A stretch of 64,000 nucleotides of DNA from Humulus lupulus (lineage: Eukaryota > Streptophyta > Magnoliopsida > Rosales > Cannabaceae), in NCBI RefSeq assembly GCF_963169125.1, contig NC_084796.1, forward strand, positions 85,519,888 to 85,583,887. Reading direction: 5' to 3'. This document shows, piece after piece, positions 35,316 to 48,399 of this stretch; position 1 is the stretch's first letter; each line of letters begins with the position of its first letter. The position numbers were made by a program, and so were the translations under genes. Below the pieces are notes generated by a model. The model made no database searches and was not told the DNA's origin. It saw only the letters and a list, made by a program, of their open reading frames with translations.

Positions 35316-37164
35316 TGTTGGGGTTTTATGCCCTAATAAAAACCCAAATTCTTTGTAATCTTATTTTATTATCAATAAAAGAATAGAAATCATTTTTTTG
35401 ACTTGGTCAATCACTTTGCTCACATGTTTTATTTTCATGATTATTTGTTTAATATAAACTTCTATTAAATCCCGAGCATATAGCTAATCTTATTTATAGT
35501 GACGTAATCACAGTGGAATATAAATATGATTATATGTTCAAAATAAGTTAGTCCTAAGATTAGTCAGTGCACAGGGTTTACACTGACTTGCCAATCTACG
35601 ATATGATCTACTTACACATTACAGTGTTATAAATTTCCAGAACATTAGAAAAGTAGATAAGACCGGGTGTATTTGTTACATCGGACAAGACTGATATTGA
35701 CAATTGATAAGATAAGTAAACATACAGTTATTATCTATTCTAGTCATATCATATAGTTGACCATAGGTCAATTCAATCTCAATTCTGAGTGGTTAGTATT
35801 CTAACTGATTGTATTATTTGAGTTCTTTGACTTGTTTGTTACCAGCTTACCCTACGGACTAGCCCATACTTACATCTTGGGAACTCGGTAGTATAATTGA
35901 GTGGGAGTGTTAATCATAGATATGAACATCTATAGCTTCTGATGAAGAAGTGAAACGATGGTTTCCTTTTAGTTTGGTTCAAGGTGTTAAATGATATAGA
36001 TCTCATTTCAGTAAATAAATTAGTTTACTGAAATATCATTTACAAGGAACTAAGTGTTTTAAGGATAAAATACAATGAGGGGTAAAACGACATTTTAGTC
36101 TTATCTCATTGTAGACCATATATAGAGGATTGAGTGACAATTGTGGATGTAACAATGGATAATTAATAGCGTATCTATATTTGTTATAGAGCGTTCTATG
36201 AATTCAATAGTGCAATTTCGAGTCTATAGTGGAGTCACGAGGAATTAATAAGTTAGTAAATTTATTTGTTAGATTTATGATAACTTATTGGAGCTTGATT
36301 TCATAGGCCCATGTTCCCCATTGTACCTTGGATAAAATCATCTAGATAGTCTCAATTAATTGATTTAATTATCAATTAGAATGATCAAAGTTGATCAGGT
36401 CAATTTTTGATAGTTTCACAGAGTTATGTAATTTAGAGAAGAAAAGAGAAATTAGGGCAGATTTATTAATTAAGATAAATTGGTATCTAAATTAATAAAT
36501 AAGTTTAAATCAAGGTTCAAATTATAAATAATTAATTTGATAAAGGATTTAAATGATTATTTAATTAATTTAATCAATAGAAAATAATATAGGCCTTGAT
36601 TTTAAGTCCAATGGGCTTATAATCAAATGAGAAATTTCACGGTCCTAAAACCCATGATAATTTCAACCTAGGGCTTTAAAATGGCTACTATTTTATTGAT
36701 TTTTTAATTAAATTAAATGGCCTAATTGAGTCTATAAAAGGAGTGCTTAGAGAGAAGTCAAAGCATAAGTTTAATCACTGGTTTTCTGATGGTTTTAGAT
36801 TCTCTCTAAACACAAGTCATTTTCTAAGCCTCTTTGTTATTTTCTCTTTTTCTCTCTATATCTATCTCATGTGTTGAGAATTGCCTACAATAGTCTAGGT
36901 GATTCTAAGGATACATTGGAAGACTGTGAAGAAAATAGAAGATTGGTTCAGTTTCTTGATAATACTCTGCAACAGAGAGGATACAAGAGTTAGAGAAACT
37001 GAAGGAATGACTCTTTCATTCCGCTGCGTATACTGTAAGTATTCTTGCCTTTGTTTCTCTTTGAATTCAATTTTAGAAACATGTTCTAGGTTATCTCATA
37101 TTAATTTGTTTAATAGTAGATCTACATGAAAATAAATAAAGATCCTGTATAAGTTTTCCTAAGA
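35316..37164 (+). repeat. copia 5' LTR (1849 bp)
   Basis: It starts TGTTGGGGTTTTATGCCC and matches 49219-51064 almost base for base, with scattered substitutions. A TATA box, tataaaag, is at 36733-36740. The end reads aaga instead of the expected aaca. Confidence 0.92.
36733..36740 (+). promoter_or_regulatory. TATA box in the copia 5' LTR
   Basis: TATAAAAG is followed by gagtgcttagagagaag; the same box is at 50633-50640 in the 3' LTR. It is the likely start of the genomic RNA. Confidence 0.6.
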
Positions 37165-37166
37165 AC

Positions 37167-37178
37167 TGGTCTCAGAGC
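37167..37178 (+). promoter_or_regulatory. copia primer-binding site, mutated
   Basis: tggtctcagagc differs by one base from the initiator-Met tRNA primer site tggtatcagagc. It is two bases after the LTR. Confidence 0.8.
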
Positions 37179-37478
37179 CTTTGGTAATCTTTATTTTCAT
37201 GCATGAACATGTTTACAATTGGATTATTTGATATGTTTGAATAATTGGATGGTTTTCATGTTTTTATGAAGCATATTGATTTTATGTGAATTTTAGCAAT
37301 TTTGTTAGGATATTTTCTTGTGTTTTCTATGATATTGATTTTATATATACTTTATTTTGTGTAAAACATGTTAAAAATTAATTAGAAAATTGTTTTGGCT
37401 TGAAAAATTGCTCAAAAAAAATTTGAATTTTTTTTTGCACTGCTCCCATGCACGTGTGCCCAGCCTTGCCACCGTCCA

Positions 37479-39824
37479 TGTAACGCCCTGGATAGCCAAG
37501 ACCGTTACATTGTGTGTTTATAAAGTGCCAGACTTGCTAATCAAGTCATTAAAGTAAAAGCGTGTTACTGAAATAGTAGAGGAACTAGGGTTAAAAGTGT
37601 TTTGGTCTCAAAAGTACGTTTTCATTACTAAACATTGTTTACGTACATGGGATCCCCAAAATTGACAGTTTAAAAGCCATTTACAAAAGTTACAACGTTT
37701 AGATACATCAACTGGCCATACTAAGGCAAAAGCGAGCTGTTAGGTAATCTCTGTCCTGACACACTTCTCGACCGTGGTGATCGAACGGCTGGCTATGTAC
37801 ATTTCACCTCGGAGCTCTCCACCTCAAGCCTGGTCCAGCTTGCCCTTCCCCTTACCTGCACCACGAAGCACCCGTGAGCCAAGGCCCAGCAAGAAAACAT
37901 AGAAACAACAGAGCATGAACAACTAGCAACAAATGAATTACACTTATAGCATCTCACCAACTCAAGTGTATCATCAATCAAGTATTTCATATACTAAGCA
38001 TCTCATCAAATACATAATGCACAGACGATAACCAGGGCTAGCGCTCACAGGCAGCTCCCTCTGTTATCCTTTTATTTCCGGCACTCAATGGCCAATTCAC
38101 GCTCCGTGCGCTAAACTCATTAGCGGTACTTTTAGACCGCTTATACGTGTCCCTTGGCATAATACCAACGATGACACAATACAACTTTCGGGAGCACTTA
38201 GTCCCATTCACAACCATACGTTCGGGTGCAGTTTTCTTACCTTTCAATTCAATAGCTTTAATCCTTCGACACCTTGAGCACGATCCCACTCGAGCCCTAG
38301 CGCTCACCTAAACACAATCATGGCCAAAGTCAACATCAACCCTCAAGTTCAAAACCTAGCCCCGGGGCCAATCCCGAGCCCCCGGGATGACCTAGTTCCA
38401 CCAAACAAGGTGGTGGAACCAAACCCCAAACCTTAGGTCAAAAACCCTTGCAAATTACCCTAAAATCCCCTTCAGAAGGCAGGGTAGCGCTACAGCGCTC
38501 TTGGGAGGGCGCTATAGCGCTACAGACAGAAGCCAAAACCCTTCCAGCAAAATGGCCTAGCGCTACAGCGCCCAAAGGCTAGCGCTGTAGCGCTAGTCAC
38601 AGACAGCCCAACACCCAAAATTTCCCTTATGCGATTTTCTCGAGCCAACCTCAACCAAACCTCTTCCAACTCTTACCCAAACTTAAAAACAACCTCATGA
38701 CCACACTCCACTCATCCCAAACACCCTAACCATCTGAAATCCAAGCACATGCAATCACAAACTCAAAATTCACCATAGCCACCTCCAAACTCTAAAACCC
38801 ATCATAAACCAGCTGAACATCAGAACTAAAGCTTAGAATTCATACCTTTGATAGAATTTCTCCCACAAGCTATCCCTAGGCTCCCTTGGCTTGCTACTCC
38901 TCAGCCCTAAGCCTGAATTCCCCAAAGTTCCATTCAATTCAATTCAAGCACCACAACTTAAAAACCAGAAACAGAAATGGATGAACTCTAGAACCTTACC
39001 TCAAGTGTTGGTGAAACCCTGCTAAACCTCTGTCAATTCCTTAGTCTTAGGTCAAGATCCTTGATGTTTAGTTATCCCAGCTCTCCTCTAAGCTTTACTC
39101 CAGAAATTCTCAAGAAAGAGATGAAGGAAAGTGTAAACCGACTTTAGAGAAACTCTCTCTGTTTTCCCTCTTCCTTTTCCCTTCTTTTTCAGACTTCCTT
39201 GATATTCTATAAATTCCACTAACTTAAAACCTCAGTAATACCCATCCTTAAGAGTCCAATGACCTTTATGCCCTCCCAATTAACTCTAATCCTTTAGTCC
39301 ACTTAAGGGCATTTTAGTCATTTTACCTAATTCCCGCTACTTCCTCGAATGTCTCTATTATTTCCCGCTTAATTCCCGATACCTAATTAATCACCAATAG
39401 CATTCCTAAATGTTACAATAATCTCCAGCTCATCCACTAAATTCCCATTTACACCCGTGAGCTCACCCCGAGCCGGGTATAAATCCCCGCTATGACTTTT
39501 CCGCTACTTAGCTCACTAGGATCGTCTCGAGTCACTGATCGCAGATATATCCACATAATAATGTGGTCTCAACAATTATCACATATATCAAAGCAGTTAT
39601 GCCCTTAATGGCCAAAATTACGATTATGCCCTTCTACCCTAATCTGGGCCTACATGCATACAAACACGCATAGTCATGCATCTCAAGTACTCAAGTAATC
39701 ATATAACATGCTTTAAATCATAATTATACATCTTAATCACTAAAATCACACGTAATCTCCATTATGCCCTCCAAGCATGCTAATCAAGGCCCTTAAGCCT
39801 TATTAGCGAATTTGGGTCGTTACA
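37479..39824 (-). repeat. Solo LTR B (2346 bp) in the copia leader
   Basis: The ends are TGTAACGCCC and gggtcgttaca, with perfect TSD gtcca at 37474-37478 and 39825-39829. It is the same family and orientation as solo LTR A; both start with nearly identical gataaccaagaccgttac or gatagccaagaccgttac words. The palindromic module, with agcgctacagcgct words, is at 38484-38596. Confidence 0.8.
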
Positions 39825-41918
39825 GTCCAGCACTTGCGCGCGTCCCTCTGTGTGCGCGCGACACCAGCCACCATGCACTCGGGTGAACAGTACCCGAACG
39901 GGTACTGTTCATCCAGAATTTTTTTTTTTATTAATTTTTTTTTAAAAAATAAAGAAAATTAAAATTGTGGAAATTTATTATTTATAATCAAAGCCAAAAA
40001 TATCAGATTTGTTTCGTATTTATTTAAGAAAAAATATATATTTTTGTTAGTTGAGATTTAAATAATTAGATATTTTCTACAAAGATTCAAATTCAAATTT
40101 AAAAATAGACTAACAACTTAATTTTAAATATTTTAATATATTAAATTATTAGAATTATGATATCAGATATTTAAGATATTTTCATTTAAATTCTTGATTT
40201 TTTTATTAAATCTTTATTTGAAAATATAAATATCTTTTAATTCTAGAGTTTTTAATATTTAAATTATTTGAAATTTGAATATTGTTAGTTAGATATTTTT
40301 ATGGATATTTGAATTTGATTAACTATTTTGAGATATTTTAGGGTTGTTATAATTATTTATATTTTTTTACATGGTTAAAATATTAGCTAATAGTTGTAAC
40401 AACACAAGATATATTTAAAAAAAAAAACAGTTTAGATATTGATTTTGAAATTTAAAATTGGTTAAATTTTGAAAAATATCATTTTTTTGAGCCAATTAAT
40501 AAAATAATTTTTTTATAAATGGGATTTAAATTAACTTTTGTTAATTGTTGATAAATCCTATTTAAATTAAATTAATATTTTTTTTTCAAATTAACCTAAA
40601 CTAAGTTGATTGTTGATAAATGAAATTTAAATTAACTATTGTTAATTGTTGATAAATTTCATTAACTTGAATTTTTTGATAAATTCCAGATAATTAATTG
40701 TGGTATTTTTGCAAAGGAAATAAATTGTTGTATTTTTGCATAAATTCATAAAATTGCTCATACAGTAACATGATTAGGCCCATCCAATTATAACATGTCT
40801 GTTTGCACTATATGTGGTATTTTTTCAATTGGGCTTAGATGCATATAGTGACCCATATATTTGTTAGATATATGAATTTTGCCAAATCAAATATTCATAA
40901 AATAATAGGTTTTATTTGGGCCCATTAGAAAATGTAAAGTTTAAATTCCTCTCTTGTAGGTGATTCCACTTGTGAAGGCCCATTTGCTTTGCATGACTAT
41001 AGTGGGCCTAAGCAATTAATAACAATTAATAAAGCGAAGGTTTAAATTCCTGTCTTTTGGACCTTGTATGGAAGGTAGGGGGCCTTTGTAGTGGAAACGA
41101 CATACTGAACCCATCCCTCCTCCATACAAGCCCAATTGTTAAAGCCCATTTACCTAAGTTGGACTTAATTGTATAGGTTCATTATATTAGTTAAACCTAA
41201 ATATTGATTAGCAATAAATTAATTCTAAATTAATTTAATTTGTTTCAATGTGACACCTTAGAATTAATAGGAAATTATAGGACTTTGGTTTTAAAAATTT
41301 AATCTTTCAATTTTTTAGAGAACCATAGTCATTAATTTTCTAAAAATAAATAATAAAAATACTATTTTTAATTTTATAATGAGCTTATTTTAAGAATTTT
41401 ATTCGATCTCCACTGTTGGTTTAACATACTCAATAGCTTAATGGGGCCTCGAGGCGCTTTGATTTGTCCCCCTACGGAAGGTGTTCATTAGTTATTTTGA
41501 CAAGGTTAGATTTCAAAAGATAGATAATTGTAGGTCAAATTCTACAAGACTCACCCCTACGGTGACTACTAGGACTAAATCTATGATTACTGAAACCATG
41601 GGTCTAGCTCATAAAATAAGAGATTTTGTTTTCTTATTTTGATCGAATAGTAGGTTGTTAATAGTGGTGTCCATTATTAAATGAGTTTACAACTCTATTT
41701 AACTAGTGGTATTTTTTACTCTCACCAACCGGGACAAGGATATCATAGATTAGTTAAAAACCTAAAGAAATAGAGATATGATTGTTTTTGGTATTTTTTC
41801 TCATATCTTACATATTTTTTATATATGTTGTGCTATTTCTTGAAATATATGTGAATATAAGTTTTATTGAGCAAATGTGATTGATTTCTATTTTATTGGT
41901 AATTTGTAGTTTTAAGTT
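39825..41918 (+). other. Untranslated leader of the copia element
   Basis: AT-rich, with no coding sequence. It contains a perfect-stem hairpin at 39881-39914 next to the solo LTR B junction, and homopolymer-rich stretches. The leader is unusually long for copia, about 2.4 kb even without the solo LTR. Confidence 0.6.
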
Positions 41919-42617
41919 ATGGTTGTGTCTACTCCCATCCTTTCTCAACTTTCGATGGAGAAACTCACTGGTGAAAACTTCCTTAAATGGAAGCAAAACA
42001 TCAACATTGTGTTGATTGGTGACAACTCCACGTTCGTCATGACTGAGGAATCCCCGAAAGTTCCAGCTGAAGGAGCTACCAAGTATGTGAGGGACAAGTA
42101 TGAGCATTGGCAGACGGCTAAGAACAAGGTGCGGTACTACATGTTGACTAGTATGGTCTACACTCTCAAGACAAAGATGGAGAATGTCGAGATAGCCTAC
42201 AAAATCATGGATCAGATCCAAGACATGTTTGGTGCCATGTCAGCGCAGACTCATTTTGAGGCCACCAAGAAATATGCCAATGCTCGGATGGCACCTTCTC
42301 AACATGTTCGCGATCACCTGATCAAGATGACAAACTACTTTCAAGAAGTTGAACTGCATGGAGCCATAATAGATGAGGAAACTCAAGTTGGCTTAATCCT
42401 CAACAATCTCTCTCCAGCCTTCCTACCATTCACCACCAACTATGTGTTGAATAAACTCAATTATGGTCTGACGCAACTCATGAATGAGCTTCAGACTTTT
42501 GAGTCTATCATGGGTGGACCAAGTAAGGGAGGAGAAAAGAAGACAACTACTACTGTTGCTGCTGATCCAGCTAAGGCTGAAGCTAACCAAGCTTCGTCTT
42601 CGAGAGCTGGAAACTAG
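41919..42617 (+). pseudogene. gag: copia gag
   Basis: The frame opens at ATG 41919. The N-terminus LSMEKLTGENFLKWKQNI and middle motifs (YKIMDQIQDMFG, MKMTNYF-like, LILNNLSPAFLPF) are those of plant copia gag (UBN2-type). A TAG at 42615-42617 interrupts the frame right after the SSSRAGN linker. The same frame continues into the zinc knuckle at 42726, so this is a nonsense mutation within one gag-pol frame. Confidence 0.85.
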
Positions 42618-43193
42618 AGGAAAGGTGGACAAAACAACAACCCCAAGCCTACAAAGATGAGTGCAAAACCAAGTGCACAGACGCCTAAGGGGAAAAACAA
42701 GAAAAACAAGAAAGGTAAAGGTAAATGTTTTCACTGCAAAGAGAAGGGGCATTGGAAACAGGATTGCCCCAAGTTTCTAGCAGATAAAAACAAAGGTAAT
42801 GATTATAGTTCATTTATCTTGGAAACATGTGTTTTAGAGAATGATAACTCTGTTTGGATTATTGATTCTGGATCTACTAACCATGTTTGTAACTCTTTAC
42901 AGCTTCTTGAATCGCAGGAGGAAGTGGACGAAGGAAGCTTAAAGCTTAGAGTTGGGAATGGAGCGTTCGTTGCGGTCCAAGCTAGAGGAAGAGCTCGTCT
43001 GAAGTTCGGAAACAAATTTTTAATTTTAAATGATGTATTTTTTATTCCGGATTTTGGTAGAAATTTAATTTCAGTTTCCATGTTGCAATTAGAACGATTT
43101 GTTATGACTTTCACATGTTCTAATATATCTATTTCTTTTAATGGATCACAATTGTGTATTGCATGTTTGGAAAACGGGCTTTATATTCTGTGA
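42618..43193 (+). pseudogene. copia zinc knuckle and protease
   Basis: A CCHC knuckle CFHCKEKGHWKQDC (about 42726-42767) follows a Lys-rich linker. The protease active site is WIIDSGSTNHVC (about 42856-42890), with the flap region NDVFFIPDFGRNLISV. TGA 43191-43193 ends the run in frame, likely from an Arg codon. Same frame as gag. The protease would cleave the polyprotein. Confidence 0.87.
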
Positions 43194-44433
43194 CCTAACG
43201 AACCCCTCGCTCTTAATAATGATTTATTCAAAGTAGCTAAACCTAGGACCAATAAATGTCAAAAGACCGATAACAATAATATGACGTATTTATGGCACTT
43301 AAGACTAGGTCACATTGGCTATGATAGGATTCAAAGACTTACAAAGGACGAACCTTTGAGGGAACTCACCTTAGGTGAATTACCTGTTTGTGAATCTTGT
43401 CTAGAAGGAAAACTGACCAAGCGTCCATTTTCTGCAAAGGATGATAGGGCCAAAGAACCACTTGGTCTTGTGCATTCAAATGTTTGTGGACCTTTGAATG
43501 TATAAGCCAGGGGTGGTTTTGAGTATTTCGTCACTTTCATTGACGATTACTCTAGATACTCATGTCTTTACCTAATGCATAGGAAATCATAAACATTTTC
43601 AAAGTTTCAGGAATTTCTAGCAATGGCTCAGAACCAATTAGGTAAAACGTTAAAGATCTTTGCGATCTGATAGGAGTGGAGAATATTTGGATATGAAGTT
43701 CCAAGATCATTAAATTGAACTTGGGATTTTATCACAACTTACTGCCCTAGGTACTTCGCAACAAAATGGTGTAGCGGAATGCCGGAACAGAACTTTATTG
43801 GAAATGGTTAGATGCATGCGTAGTTACTAAACTCTACCACCTTTGTTCTGGGGAGATGCAATTGAAACTGCAAATGACATTCTCAATGTCATGCCATCTA
43901 AATCAATTCCCAAAACACCTTTAGAACGCTGGAATGGTCGTGAACCTTGTTTACGCTATTATAGAATATGGGGGTTTCCCGCCCACGTCCTGAGGAAAAA
44001 GGAGGGAAAGCTAGAACTGCAAACTGAAGTTTGCATGTTTTTTGGCTATCCTAAAGGTACTTAGGGTGGAATTTTCTATAGTCATACAGAAAAGAAAGTG
44101 TTTACTTATACAAATGCTACTTTTCTGGAAAATGACTATGTCCAAAACTTTAAACCTCGCAGCAAAGTAGTTTTAGAGGAGATGGTTAAAGAATTGATTC
44201 CAACCAATGTTCCATCATCATCAATGCGAGTTGATGATGAAATTCCCACTTTTCATGTCCAACCGACTCAAGTCGATTTAAATGAAGAAAGAACCACTGT
44301 TCCTGAGAAAACAGTCACGGAGCCTCGTCGTAGTGGGAGGGTTTCTAGGAACCCAGTTCGCTATGGTTTGGATGCTGAAACCAATATGGTTGTTGGTGAC
44401 ACTAGTGATAATGATCTGTTGTCTTTCAAATAG
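43194..44433 (+). pseudogene. copia integrase, frameshifted
   Basis: The pre-integrase segment has LWHLRLGHIGYDRIQRL and CESCLEGKLTKRPF (43281-43440), the H..H..C..C zinc binder. Core: first Asp in FVTFIDDYSRYS (about 43530), second Asp in a frame-shifted RSDRSGEYLDM (about 43665), and Glu in QQNGVAECRNRTLLEMV (about 43765). Stops stand at 43503-43505 and near 43588, and there is a frameshift between about 43660 and 43840. Downstream are NVMPSKSIPKTPLERWNG and PRRSGRVSRNPVRYG, the linker before RT. Confidence 0.83.
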
Positions 44434-45416
44434 GCAATGGCTATCCCTGAAAAGGAACTATGGCTCGAAGCCATGAAACAGGAAATGGAGTCCATGTACT
44501 CAAATAATGTCTGGGATCTTGTGGAAGCACCTAGTGACTTTAAGGTCATTGGGTGCAAGTGGATCTACAAGAAGAAATGAGGTGTTGATGGAAATATCAA
44601 GACTTATAAAGCTCGATTAGTGGCAAAGGGTTATACCCAAAGAGAAGGCCTGGACTATGAGGAAACTTTTAGTTAGGCAGCCATGCTCAAGTCCATTCAC
44701 ATCCTCCTATCCATAGCAGCCGCTCTCGACTATGAGATTTGGAAAATGGATGTCAAGACAACTTTTCTTAATGGAAAGCTTGACGAAGTCATTTATATGG
44801 ATCAGCCAAAAGGATTTAAAGTTGCTGGACAAGAAGGAAAAGTTTGCAAGTTGAATAGGTCCATCTATGGACTTAAGCAAGCTTCTCGTTCCTGGAATCT
44901 TAAGTTTGATGAAATAATCAAAACCTATGGCTTTGAACAAAATATTGATGAGCCCCGTGTTTACCAACTGAAGGCAAATCAAATAGTGGTATTCCTGGTT
45001 CTTTATGTAGATGATATCTTACTCATTGGAAACAATGTTAAGAAATTATCAGATGTGAAGAATTAGTTGAGCACTCAATTCCAGATGAAGGATTTGAGTG
45101 AAGCAAGTTATGTTCTAGGTATCTAGATTATCAAGGATAGAAAGAATAGACTTTTAGCTCTTTCTCAAGAAACTTACATAGATAAAGTGCTTGAACGTTT
45201 CTCAATGACAAATTCCAAGAAATGGCGTCTACCATCCCGCCATGGAATTCATCTCTCAAAGAAGCAGTCTCCCCAGAATCCTGAAGAGGAACATGCAATG
45301 AGAAAAGTTCCTTACGCATCTACAGTTAGAAGTCTGATGTATGTCATGTTGTGTACTAGACCAGATATCTGCTATGCAGTGGGAGTAGTGAGCAGGTATC
45401 AGTCAAACCCAGGACC
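44434..45416 (+). pseudogene. copia reverse transcriptase, cut by the CACTA element
   Basis: The RT has [54 protein letters not shown] (catalytic Asp) and the active site VLYVDDILLIG (about 45000-45030). It continues to CTRPDICYAVGVVSRYQSN, where the CACTA insertion breaks the frame at 45417. In-frame stops: TGA near 44578, TAG near 44674, TAG near 45064 and TAG near 45124. It is not functional. Confidence 0.88.
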
Positions 45417-45599
45417 CACTACAACAAATTTGATATACAATGACTCCCTACAATGTCTTACACCATTGGTGTAAGACATTAAAACTTATCATGGGTTTTA
45501 AATGTCTAATGGTGTAAGACATTGAAAGTTTTTATTAATGGCTACAATTGTAAGGCATTAAAAATGGTGGAAGACGTTGGAAATAGGCTGAAAATTGGG

Positions 45600-45890
45600 T
45601 AGGAGTACATCACGTGCCACATCTCCCAGTGGGAGATGTTGGAAGTACTTCCGTGTACATCCAACATCTCCCACAGGGAGACGTGCCACGTGTCCCATGT
45701 CTCCCAGTGGGAGACGTTGGAAGTACTCCCGTGTACATCCAACGTCTCCAACTGGGAGACGTGGGACACGTGGCATGTCTCCCAGTGGGAGACGTTGGAT
45801 GTGCACGGGAGTACTTCCAACGTCTCCCACTGGGAGACGTGCCACGTGTCCCACGTCTCCCAATGGGAGACGTTGGAAGTGCTCCTTCAT
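45600..45890. repeat. CACTA left subterminal repeats
   Basis: About seven copies of tgggagacg or tgggagatg, mostly in mirrored pairs (gtctccca/tgggagac), alternate with words such as acttcc and gtgtacatcc. Long open frames on all strands here are produced by the repeats. In other CACTA elements such repeats bind the transposase; here that is inference. Confidence 0.85.
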
Positions 45891-47318
45891 ATATTAACTT
45901 ATTGCTCTTCCTTTCTTCCTCACACAACACGCGAACCAGAGAGCAAATAACCAGAACCGAGAGATTGCTTTTTTAGGGTTTTAAGGTAAGTTTTTTTTTT
46001 TAATTTTCTTGATTTTTAGTTAATTATTTTGAAAAAAAATCATAGGTTTAGCATTAGGAAGAGTAATATACATGATTTTGTGTTAATTTTATATTTTTAT
46101 GCATTTTTTTTATATACATTGTAGGATTTTTAGTTTTTTCATGGAAGTTTTTTGTAGATTTATGATTTTTTAGTTTTTTTTTAATTTAACCTATTACATT
46201 GTATAGATTTCATTGGAGTATATATGTTCATGATTTTTTAAAAAATTTATCATTTTTTATTTCGAAATTTAGATATATTCTTTTATGTATATTTAAACTT
46301 TGTTTTTGTAAATTGTAACTATTTTGTTATATAAATATATATATATAGTTATGTTAAAATAAATTTATTAAATAATTTATATAAAATATAAATATATGAA
46401 ATTTTTTATGTTTTTGTTGATTATTAAGTTTTTAGGTTATGAAATTTTTTATTGATTTTTTGTTTAGGTTATAATTAGTGGCGCATTGGGTTTTTTTTTT
46501 ATTTATTTACCAATATCATTTACTTTTATTAGATATTTAGTGATATTTGTTTAGTAATGTTTAACATATTAATTAATTTAATTTCATAGGTTGTGATTTT
46601 GGTGGTGAGATTTTAGAGAGTATTTTGCATCAAAATTCCTATATCAATCACACATTTGAGGTAATTAAGTTTCTAATATTACAATAATATGTTATATATT
46701 GCTAGATATTTAGTGATATTTTATTTATTATTTATTAATTTAATTTTATTGGTTTGTGGATTTAATAGCGAATTTGATTACTAAGTGAAGTAATTTTGCT
46801 AGCTTTTGGATTATTAATTGCAAGAGGTACATACATATTCTCTTACTTCTACTTTTAATATTATTAAACAAATGTTAGAGGAGTTTGAATATCTTAAATA
46901 TTCATCCATAGTGAAGTAGGTTCTGAGATTAAAATTGTGTGCTGCGATGATAACGGAAGGTTGAGAACTTGTGTGTTTTAGTGAAGTAGGTTCTGAGATT
47001 AAAATTGTGTGCTGCGGAGCTATAAGGAAGAAACTTATTGTATGCTGTTTGAATTGTTTGTTTTGCTATTCACATGTAGATGGTTAGGTTACTATTATAG
47101 GGGAAATGCTGCCCGATTTTATCTAGGATAATAAATAATTAGTTTAATATAGACATCCTATAAGGAAGAAACTTATTGTATGTTGTTTGAATTGTTTGTT
47201 TTGTTATTCACATGCAGATGGTTAGGTCACTATTATAGGGGAAATGCTGCTCGATTTTATCTAGGATAATAAACAATTAGTTTTATATAGACATACAATT
47301 TTATCACGTGCTTATTTA

Positions 47319-47954
47319 GTGTTGTTTCTTTTCTTTTCCATAGACATAGGAGAATATATGGATAAACAGTGGATATCAGCGAATAGGTTATCTGCGGAAT
47401 ATAGGAACGGGGTCGATTTGTTCTTAAGGTTTTGTTCGGAAAATGTGAAAGACCCAAATTTTACTTATTGTCCATGTCTTAAGTGTGGAAATGTTAAAAA
47501 GATGGATCTTAAAAAGATTAAAGAACACTTATATTTCAATGGGATGGACAAGAGTTACACAATTTGGTATTACCATGGGGAGATAGCTCTGATTGCTCCA
47601 ACTCTGCCAAGTAGACCAAAAGGAGTGATGAGGAATATAGTGGAGGAGAACTGGGATCCATTAGATGAAATGATTGATGACGCACATTATGGATCAGGAG
47701 TAGACCCAAATAAGTTTGAGAAACTCCTTAATGATGCCGAGAAACCAATTTACCCTAGTTGTACAAGATTTACAAAATTATCTGCGTTTCTTAGGTTGTA
47801 CAATCTAAAAGCTAAACATGGCTGGAGTGATAAAAGCATTACTGATTTATTTAGTTTTTTGAAGGAGTTATTGCCTGAAGATAATGAAATTCCAATTTCA
47901 TTTTATGAGGCAAAGAAGACATTATGCTCATTAGGCATGCAGTACAAAAATTAA
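47319..47954 (+). CDS. CACTA-encoded transposase-associated domain protein (partial gene)
   Basis: About 212 residues. After a short lead, the part MDKQWISANRLSAEYRNGVD, CPCLKCGNVKKM and IKEHLYFNGMDKSYTIWYYHGE is the plant Transpos_assoc domain that precedes CACTA transposases. Its Cys pair is CPCLKC. The remaining part resembles the region that leads to the transposase core (AKHGWSDKSITDLFSFLKELLP, then PISFYEAKKTLCSLGM). The core itself is absent. An intron likely starts near 47942 and ends at tttcttgcag 48030, then LTSTSYTEAQIDELRQEW to a stop at 48129. The visible donor gives the wrong phase, so the splice site may be mutated. The start is uncertain; ATG 47360 (MDKQW) is also plausible. 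Confidence 0.65.
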   Translation: MLFLFFSIDIGEYMDKQWISANRLSAEYRNGVDLFLRFCSENVKDPNFTYCPCLKCGNVKKMDLKKIKEHLYFNGMDKSYTIWYYHGEIALIAPTLPSRPKGVMRNIVEENWDPLDEMIDDAHYGSGVDPNKFEKLLNDAEKPIYPSCTRFTKLSAFLRLYNLKAKHGWSDKSITDLFSFLKELLPEDNEIPISFYEAKKTLCSLGMQYKN

Positions 47955-48030
47955 ACTTTACAAATTATTTTTGAAACTATAAATGTAATCAAATAATTAA
48001 TTAATATATTTTACTTTATATTTCTTGCAG

Positions 48031-48129
48031 CTAACAAGCACATCATATACAGAGGCACAAATTGATGAGTTGCGACAAGAATGGGCGACATATATGTTGC
48101 CGATAATCCAAAGTTACCGACCTCGTTGA
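48031..48129 (+). CDS. Probable second exon of the CACTA gene
   Basis: It begins after the acceptor tttcttgcag and encodes TSYTEAQIDELRQEWATYML ending SYRPR and a stop. It is short and in a different frame from the upstream exon unless the donor was altered. Confidence 0.45.
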   Translation, partial: LTSTSYTEAQIDELRQEWATYMLPIIQSYRPR

Positions 48130-48399
48130 TAGGTTTTTTTTTTATTTTTTTACCTCTTTCTTTTCATACACAATGCAATATTTGTTCATTTTGAATATGT
48201 CTAACAAATATTGTATTTCTTGTATATGTCTAACAAATATATTTTTTTCTTTCAATTTAATTGATTATTAAATAAATTTAAATTTAGATTAAAATCATTT
48301 CAATTTAAATTAAAATAATTTCAATTTAATTAATTATTAAATCAAATTAAAATAATATTTATTATAAATTTATTTAATTTATTTTTTTAAAAGTGGGAG

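Noticed and set aside
35024..35386. Leu/Ser or Arg/Glu repeat proteins on both strands
   Set aside because: They are translations of the CT microsatellite.
42423..42752. 109-residue frame opposite copia gag
   Set aside because: It mirrors a clear gag coding region and has no features of its own.
45542..45976. Overlapping frames of about 100 residues in the CACTA left end
   Set aside because: They translate the subterminal repeat in every frame; composition is repetitive and no start context or homology is seen.
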